The notes below the pieces were generated by a model. That model ran no database searches and was not told the DNA's origin. It saw only the letters and a list, made by a program, of their open reading frames with translations. Position numbers and translations under genes: made by a program. From assembly GCF_000516985.1 (NCBI RefSeq), contig NW_006917096.1:124001-188000 (forward strand): 64,000 nt of DNA, read 5' to 3'. Shown here in pieces: positions 58,143-64,000 of this stretch (its first letter is position 1; every line of letters starts with the position of its first letter). Source of the stretch: Pestalotiopsis fici W106-1 (Eukaryota > Ascomycota > Sordariomycetes > Amphisphaeriales > Sporocadaceae).

Positions 58143-59320
58143 GCCTGGGGTTTAAGGTGTTTTGGTTCTTGAGTATGGGTAGATTATTGCTTCGATGACG
58201 AGTTGCTGTCAAATACTAGCAAACATTAATTGATGTATGCATTGATTTCTCCAAAGATTATTGGTGATGGTTCAATCTGTCTACGGGGTAGCAATTATTG
58301 AGTTGTGCTTGGTGACGCGTTGGTTATGAGCAGTCGATCCAAGTATCTCCCCCCACACTAAATAACTTAGTCGAGACTGGACGACAACATACTCGGCGGT
58401 ACACAACGAGTACCAGACAAGCCAAGACTTCCAGTAGAAATGTCAATGAACGGGAAACATAAGCTCAACGCTATGGCAGATTGAGCGGAACTGGATTTTA
58501 AATTCCAACCCCTTGCAGTCTTTTGTTGTTTTGCACATATCAAAAGCAGGTGAGTTCAATTGTTGGTTTTCGATACATGCTAAATAGGGCTTGTTGTGAG
58601 CCAATTCACACATCTGGCCGAGGCAAGACAGCAAATACATCACTAAATCTGCGATGCATGAAATTCATCTGGGATCTATGTTATCCTACTCTTCTTATAG
58701 CGGTACCTAATTCTAATACTTTGCTACTTTTGATCGTACGTGAAGTGACGCAACTTGGGAGCCGCGGATCCCGCTGTGAAGGAGCCAAGGTAATACAGTG
58801 CCTTCTTTTTTGGGACAGGTTTGCCAATCTGCTCGAGTCCATGTCAATGTGAGTGGCAGTTTCAGTATTAGGGGTTGTTTCTAGGTACATGATTCTGACG
58901 CCAATTAGCAGTTCGCGCTAGAGGCGCAACGAAAGACCCTCTAGCTCTCGGCGGGTCTACGCTAGGTTAGAAGGTACGTACAGTGTGCGATTGTGCTCTT
59001 CCGGGACTGCAACTACTCACCTTCTTGAAGATATCGGCGTTATTCTTACAACCCAAACTTTCTGGTTCCAGTGCAAACAGGAGGAGGCGCGATCCTTCTG
59101 GGCACGACAATTTGATGCGCAGATCTTAGGAAAAACTCATCCGTTCTCTTGATCTCTCTCACCCACCTCCGACATTCAGAACGAGCCCAAAGTCACCATT
59201 CATGCATATCCTCACGACGAGGCGTACCACCACCCCGATCCCGAGCTTCAGTCCAAATCCACCACAGCCACGAGACACGACGATAGTCCGAATACCCCAC
59301 GGCAGCTGCTACCATATTCA
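58143..59320. other. Intergenic, divergent promoters
   Basis: Between the SDR and the phosphatase genes. No supported gene; frames here are short. Confidence 0.45.
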
Positions 59321-61466
59321 ATGAATCAGTCCTACGGCAATGGCGCCGTGAGTGCGTCTCCCGAGTTCTCGAAACTAGATACATCGGCCGCGACCCTCGA
59401 GCAAAAGAAGGAGGGGTCTACCATAGATGCTGGCTTGCGAAGTTTGGATCACTGTACGTGAGCTTTCCTGTGGTCAATGGCTGGCGCAAGCGCATGACAA
59501 GGCTGTCAAATTCCACAGTACTTGCGCGCGCGCTTTCCAGCGACCTTGTCTCACAGTTCTCCCCTTGAATTGCTACTGCTGCTACCCGGACTACGCTTCG
59601 AGGAAGCATTCAAAGGCCATGCGCTCACGGTATCTTCAGATAGACGAGCGCTCCCGAAATGGCGATACGATCTACGACAGCGGCTGTTGCCTCTCATAAG
59701 ATGGGAGACTCCCTATCTCGCCTTGCTCCAGGAAACCTTGCGTACTCCGGCTCTGGATAGTTATTTCGCCATCACCGCGAACCTCGGCACACACACTTTC
59801 TTCATGATCGGCCTGCCAATCTTGTTCTGGTGCGGTAATGCATCGTTTGGCAAAGGGTATGTTTGCAACCTACTTATTCTCATGGATTCTGGACCATGGC
59901 GATCTATTGAATGCTCATACACACTACAGACTCGTACACATCCTCGCCGCTGGCGTCTTCTTCACCGGTTTCGTCAAGGACTTCTTTTCGTTGCCAAGGC
60001 CCCTCTCCCCGCCACTCCACAGAATCACCATGTCTGGGTCCGCAGCTCTGGAATATGGTTTCCCGTCTACACATTCTGCCAACGCGGTTTCGGTCGCGGT
60101 ATACGGTATGCTCATATTACACTCACCTGACAACACGTTGCAGCCCAATACGAAATTCGCGCTCGAAGCGTTGGCGTACTGCTACACAGTCAGCATCATT
60201 TTTGGTCGGCTGTACTGCGGTATGCATGGTTTCCTCGACGTCATCATCGGCTCGGTAATGGGCGCAGTCATATCGCTCATCGAGTTTCACTACGGCCCAG
60301 CCATTGAGATATATCTGCGTGAGCAAGCAATTACGGGGGTATTGGTCTTGGCGCTAATCATTGTCGTTCTTGTCCGAGTACATCCGGAGCCTGCTGATGA
60401 CTGCCCTTGCTTTGACGACAGTGTTGCCTTTGCGGGCGTCGTAATTGGTGTCGAGATTGGCACATGGCATTTCTCCAACACCCTCTTTGCCCTCGTTCCT
60501 TTTGACCTCGAGACTCTGGGCTGGGTCAAGGTAATTGTGCGTATCCTAATTGGTGTGTTCTGTGTTGTGGCATGGCGGGAAATCGCCAAGCCCGTGTTGC
60601 TCAAGAGTCTCCCCTACGTCTTCCGTATCATTGAGACGTGGGGCCTAGCATTGCCCAGACGATTCTTCATGCCGGCCTCGGAGTATCAGAATATCCCCCT
60701 TCGGCTGCGAGTCGATAACATGATGCCCAATGTGAGCGAGATCCCAAAGTTTGTCAATAACATTCGACGAGGTGGCCGTGGAAGGTCTGTCAGCATTGGA
60801 CCACAAAGTGCAGCAGACGCCTACGAGACACTGGCCTATCGCGAACGCAGGCGGCGGGAGAGCATTGGCAGCAACGGCAGCGTGAGGAGCAAGGCGAGCA
60901 TTGCGGATCTCAAGGCAAGCTCTCCTCCGCCTGACTCGCCCGAAGATCAAGCAGGGCGAAGTAGTGCCATCAGTGGTGCAAGCAAGCTGAAAAATTATGA
61001 GGACATGATGGGCGAAGGAACAGTGGTTGTCTCGCCCAGCGAAGAAAAGGACAACGAGGACCCGACCCTTTACATTGGGCAGCAGGATGAGCTCGGCGAG
61101 CGAGAGGTCTTTGCCAAGTTGGTCAAACCAAGAGTCAGATACGATGTCGAGGTTGTCACGAAATTGGTGGTGTATGGTGGTAAGTTGCCTATTGTCTATT
61201 TATTTCGGTCGAGACGGGCGAGGAACGAGAGCATGGCACCACACATCCTAGAGTGGTGGTTTATACCAACCTCACGGATGCACCGGATGCAGGACTCCTT
61301 CAACAGGGTGGAGACTTGTGCGACTGCCTGCTTTCCGGGACAAACGATCCAATCATGTTTCTGTTGGTGCTGACTTGTTTTATTTCCAGGTATCGGATTA
61401 GTTGCAGTCGATTTTGTTCCCATCATGTTCGAGTTTGTCGGCTTGGGTGCTGGCCACCCTGCCTAG
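59321..61466 (+). CDS. LCB3: Sphingosine-1-phosphate phosphatase, PAP2 family
   Basis: Four exons, 59321-59453, 59640-59856, 59930-61179 and 61390-61466, encode 558 residues. It is an ER membrane enzyme that removes phosphate from long-chain base phosphates in sphingolipid turnover (yeast Lcb3/Ysr3). The three PAP2 motifs are complete: KDFFSLPRPLSPP (KxxxxxxRP), EYGFPSTHSANAV (PSTH, giving the catalytic His) and GRLYCGMHGFLDVIIG (RxxxxxHxxxD). Several membrane helices follow, such as VLVLALIIVVLVRVH. The cytosolic tail has a Ser/Arg-rich segment (RESIGSNGSVRSKASIADLK), probably phosphorylated. The last short exon adds IGLVAVDFVPIMFEFVGLG, a final membrane helix. The start ATG at 59321 follows in-frame upstream stops. 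Confidence 0.93.
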
Positions 61467-62745
61467 AGGCTGATATCAGCACTCTCCATTTCGGTTGCTC
61501 AAGATTGGAAGTACACGGCTTTTCAATCCCGCGGTCTTGAGTACTGCTTAGAAATGATGCTTGAATGATGGAACGAAAGCGTTTATCTTGTATATATATA
61601 TGAGCGGCTCAACGGTATTCCGCATATACGCCCCACGACTATATTTTGGTTAGGGTTCTACTGAATTTGATGATTTTACTTTTTATTTTTCGCGTTTATT
61701 ACCATTACGCAGTGAACCTCTATTAATTATTGGAAAATCGTTCCGAGCGAGCTCCTATATTTCATTGGAGAGGATTTGCCAGGTCTTTCGTACAATAAAC
61801 TAAAGATTTGGCTTGGCAACCTCAACATAACAAGATTCAACTTATCCGACTCTGACGACGGCATAGCTTCTTTACAGCCACTCTTTATGGAAGCCTCAAT
61901 AGAAATGAATCAACTTTCTGCAAACGGAATGTTTTCTTGGCTGGTTACTCTATAGCTCAAATCTGGAATGAGAATTGTTTGGATAGGTGGAATGTGCAAT
62001 CCTATGATTGACCCTCATTAATCACAACTATCCACCTCACCAGACGCGAGACTTGCAAAGTCTTTATTGGACAAGGCGGAATATTTTCGGCGGATGCCTA
62101 GGCCATGAGCCAATGCTCTGATTGAAGCGCATATAAAAATCTCCATCCTATCAGTCCCAAGACCGCCCAGGCGGGACTGGGCTGATGTCTCTCTATCATG
62201 CAAGGAACCGCGTGACATGTAGAAAGTGCCGCATTCAACCAAAAGTAGAAACAAATGCCGGCTGCGTCCCACTCTGTTACATTGTTCCAAGAGCCGCTTT
62301 GTGGGGTAACAGAGCTGAAGCCCGTCTCTAAAAAGTTTGTGTGTAAAAATGATAATCAAATCATCTTTTGGTTTCCGGAATCTGGGGTTCCGCCTTGTCT
62401 TCATCTCCTACGTATATGAATCCCACCAATCAACACAACAGAGACCCACTCGGGTATTACCACATATGGTATACAGACAAGACAGCGGCACGCTCTTATT
62501 CGAGCGCTTCACTTCCTGGCTTGGTTTGTTATTCGTTTTGTTTTTATCATGTGAGATATGATGATTTTACAAGTATATCCTCGAATCAAAAATTCATGGC
62601 TTGCAAAAGCCAAGGTGAAACGGAATGCTTCAACACTTATAAGGATCCCTAGGTATGAGTTTTCGTCCTTTGCGCCATAGATCCATGGGGTCAATGATTG
62701 AATAATACGTTTCAGACAAGACACCCACAGCAAATTCTCCAAGAC
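61467..62745. other. Intergenic, 1.3 kb, AT-rich
   Basis: Between two plus-strand genes; no supported gene. The frame at 62018-62404 (minus) has no recognisable motif. Confidence 0.4.
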
Positions 62746-63799
62746 ATGCTCGGGTCTCGTCTCCTCGCCGCCCTCTGGGGCGCGCTATGCTTCCTATTGG
62801 GCCCGGCGGCGGCCTTTACCAACCCGATCCGCAGCTCGGGCGGCAGCGACCCCTTTCTCGTCTACACGGGCGGCTACTTTTACCTCATGACGACGACGTG
62901 GACCGACGTCGAGATTGCGCGGGCCACGACGATTGACGGGCTCAAGACGGCGACCAAAAAGGTCGTCTACAGCACCTCTACGGCGTCGCGCTGCTGCAAT
63001 GTCTGGGCGCCCGAGGTTCACTACTTTGACGGGACATGGTATATCTACTATACCGCTGGTGATTCGGCTGATTTGGATGGCCAGAACATCCATGTTCTCA
63101 AGGGTGTGTGACACAATTCTTGCTCCTTCTTTTGTTTTCCTTGATCGTTTTTACTAATCATGTAAAATAGGCGGCGCGACACCATACGATAGTTTCACCT
63201 ACGCCGCACAGCTGACCAGCCAATGGACCATTGACGCCTCGATCCTGCGGACGAGCGCCTATGGCAACTTTCTCATGAGCTCGTGCTTCAACGGCAACAC
63301 GTACCAGTCCATCTGCCTGCAGAAGCTGGGGTCCGACTACATCTCGGTGACGGGGTCCGTGTACACCATTTCGCAGCCGACGGAGTCGTGGGAGACGGTC
63401 TCGTACCCCGTCAACGAGGGGCCCGCGGCCCTCTACTACGGCGGCAAGACGTACATAAGCTACTCGGCCTCGTACTGCTGGTCGGCCTCGTACTGCCTCG
63501 GCCTGCTGACCTGGGACGGCAGCACCAGCCCCACGTCGGCGTCGGCCTGGACAAAGTCGAGCGGCTGCGTCCTGGCCAGCGCCAATGGCAACTACGGCAC
63601 GGGTCACAATGGCTTCTTTCAAAGCCCCGACGCCACGCAGACTTGGATCGTCTATCATGCCACCTCGAATAGCGCCGGGGCTTGCGATGATTCGCGGTAT
63701 ACCATGGTTCAGCTATTGGGCACGCACTCGGATGGCTCACCCAATTTTGGTACGCCGGTGGACTTTGCGCATGTTTATAGCGAACCTAGTGGAGAATGA
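62746..63799 (+). CDS. Secreted glycoside hydrolase family 43 (alpha-L-arabinofuranosidase/arabinanase type)
   Basis: Two exons, 62746-63103 and 63171-63799, encode 328 residues. The signal peptide is MLGSRLLAALWGALCFLLGP. The five-bladed propeller motifs of GH43 are visible: SSGGSDPFLVYTGGYFYLMT (the Asp of SDPF is the likely base), NVWAPEVHYFDGTWYIYYTA, and EGPAALYYGGKTYISYSA (the Glu of EGPA is the likely acid), with YGTGHNGFFQSPDATQTWIV near the end (the conserved GHN). Such enzymes remove arabinose or xylose side chains from plant hemicellulose. Subfamily and exact substrate cannot be told. Codons are strongly G+C-ending in the coding part compared with the AT-rich surroundings. Confidence 0.93.
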
Positions 63800-64000
63800 T
63801 TTTTGGTTATTTGATATACTGTACATATTTGTGAAATATTTCAATGTACATACTTGAGTACGGCACTCAAATCTCTGAGTTGAATTGACTCGTAGTTCAA
63901 TCGTGATAAGAAATGCCTAGGAAATGTGATGAATATTGATGATCGTCATGTGTGTGCGTTGAGGTTAGGCTTGTTGTGAGTAGCAATTCATCCCCTTTCC
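63800..64000. other. 3' flank of the GH43 gene
   Basis: AT-rich sequence to the window end; nothing recognised. Confidence 0.4.

Noticed and set aside
1..64000. tRNA genes, rRNA, CRISPR arrays, complete transposons
   Set aside because: Looked for tRNA T-loop motifs (GTTCRANNC) in plausible context, long terminal or inverted repeats and transposase/reverse-transcriptase reading frames; none was convincing by eye.

Overview
This window is nuclear DNA of a filamentous ascomycete (Pezizomycotina). The gene content fits Sordariomycetes, probably Hypocreales, but I cannot name a genus. The reasons are short introns (about 45-300 bp) with GTAAGT/GTATGT-type donors and CAG/TAG acceptors, fungus-specific families (AcuK/ERT1 zinc cluster factor, GH72 glucanosyltransferase, DUF3328/UstYa, DUF1996, fungal rhodopsin-domain proteins) and widely spaced monocistronic genes. 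Most gene models below were spliced by hand, with exon phases checked. Coordinates are translated spans from start codon to stop codon; UTRs cannot be seen.

Left part (1-12 kb) is a conserved core: the 5' end of a SPO22/ZIP4-like meiotic gene (running off the window), ERT1/acuK, a small secreted or membrane-anchored protein, DPH3 (diphthamide synthesis) and a PXA2-type peroxisomal ABC half-transporter.

Middle part (about 13-35 kb) looks like an accessory region: a lineage-specific unknown protein, an FAD monooxygenase with a palindromic element in its promoter, an HSPA12-like Hsp70, a coiled-coil unknown protein, a prolyl-aminopeptidase-like hydrolase, a DUF3328 (UstYa-type) oxidase divergent from a 74-residue secreted peptide, an APC amino acid/choline permease, a rhodopsin-domain membrane protein, a leucine-rich protein with an F-box-like N-terminus, and a truncated second copy of the coiled-coil gene. 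The peptidase, DUF3328, small peptide and permease set resembles parts of a fungal ribosomal-peptide (dikaritin-type) cluster. This is the most interesting unit, but the cluster reading is inference.

Right part (35-64 kb) returns to the core: a secreted DUF1996 protein, DNA polymerase delta subunit 4, SKI8/Rec14, mitochondrial bL32m, septin CDC10, guanylate kinase, a GPI-anchored GH72 enzyme, a secreted unknown protein, a queuosine-salvage glycosylase, the SUMO E1 subunit UBA2, an SDR reductase of FabG type, a sphingosine-1-phosphate phosphatase and a GH43 glycosidase. No rRNA, tRNA, CRISPR array or intact transposon was recognised.
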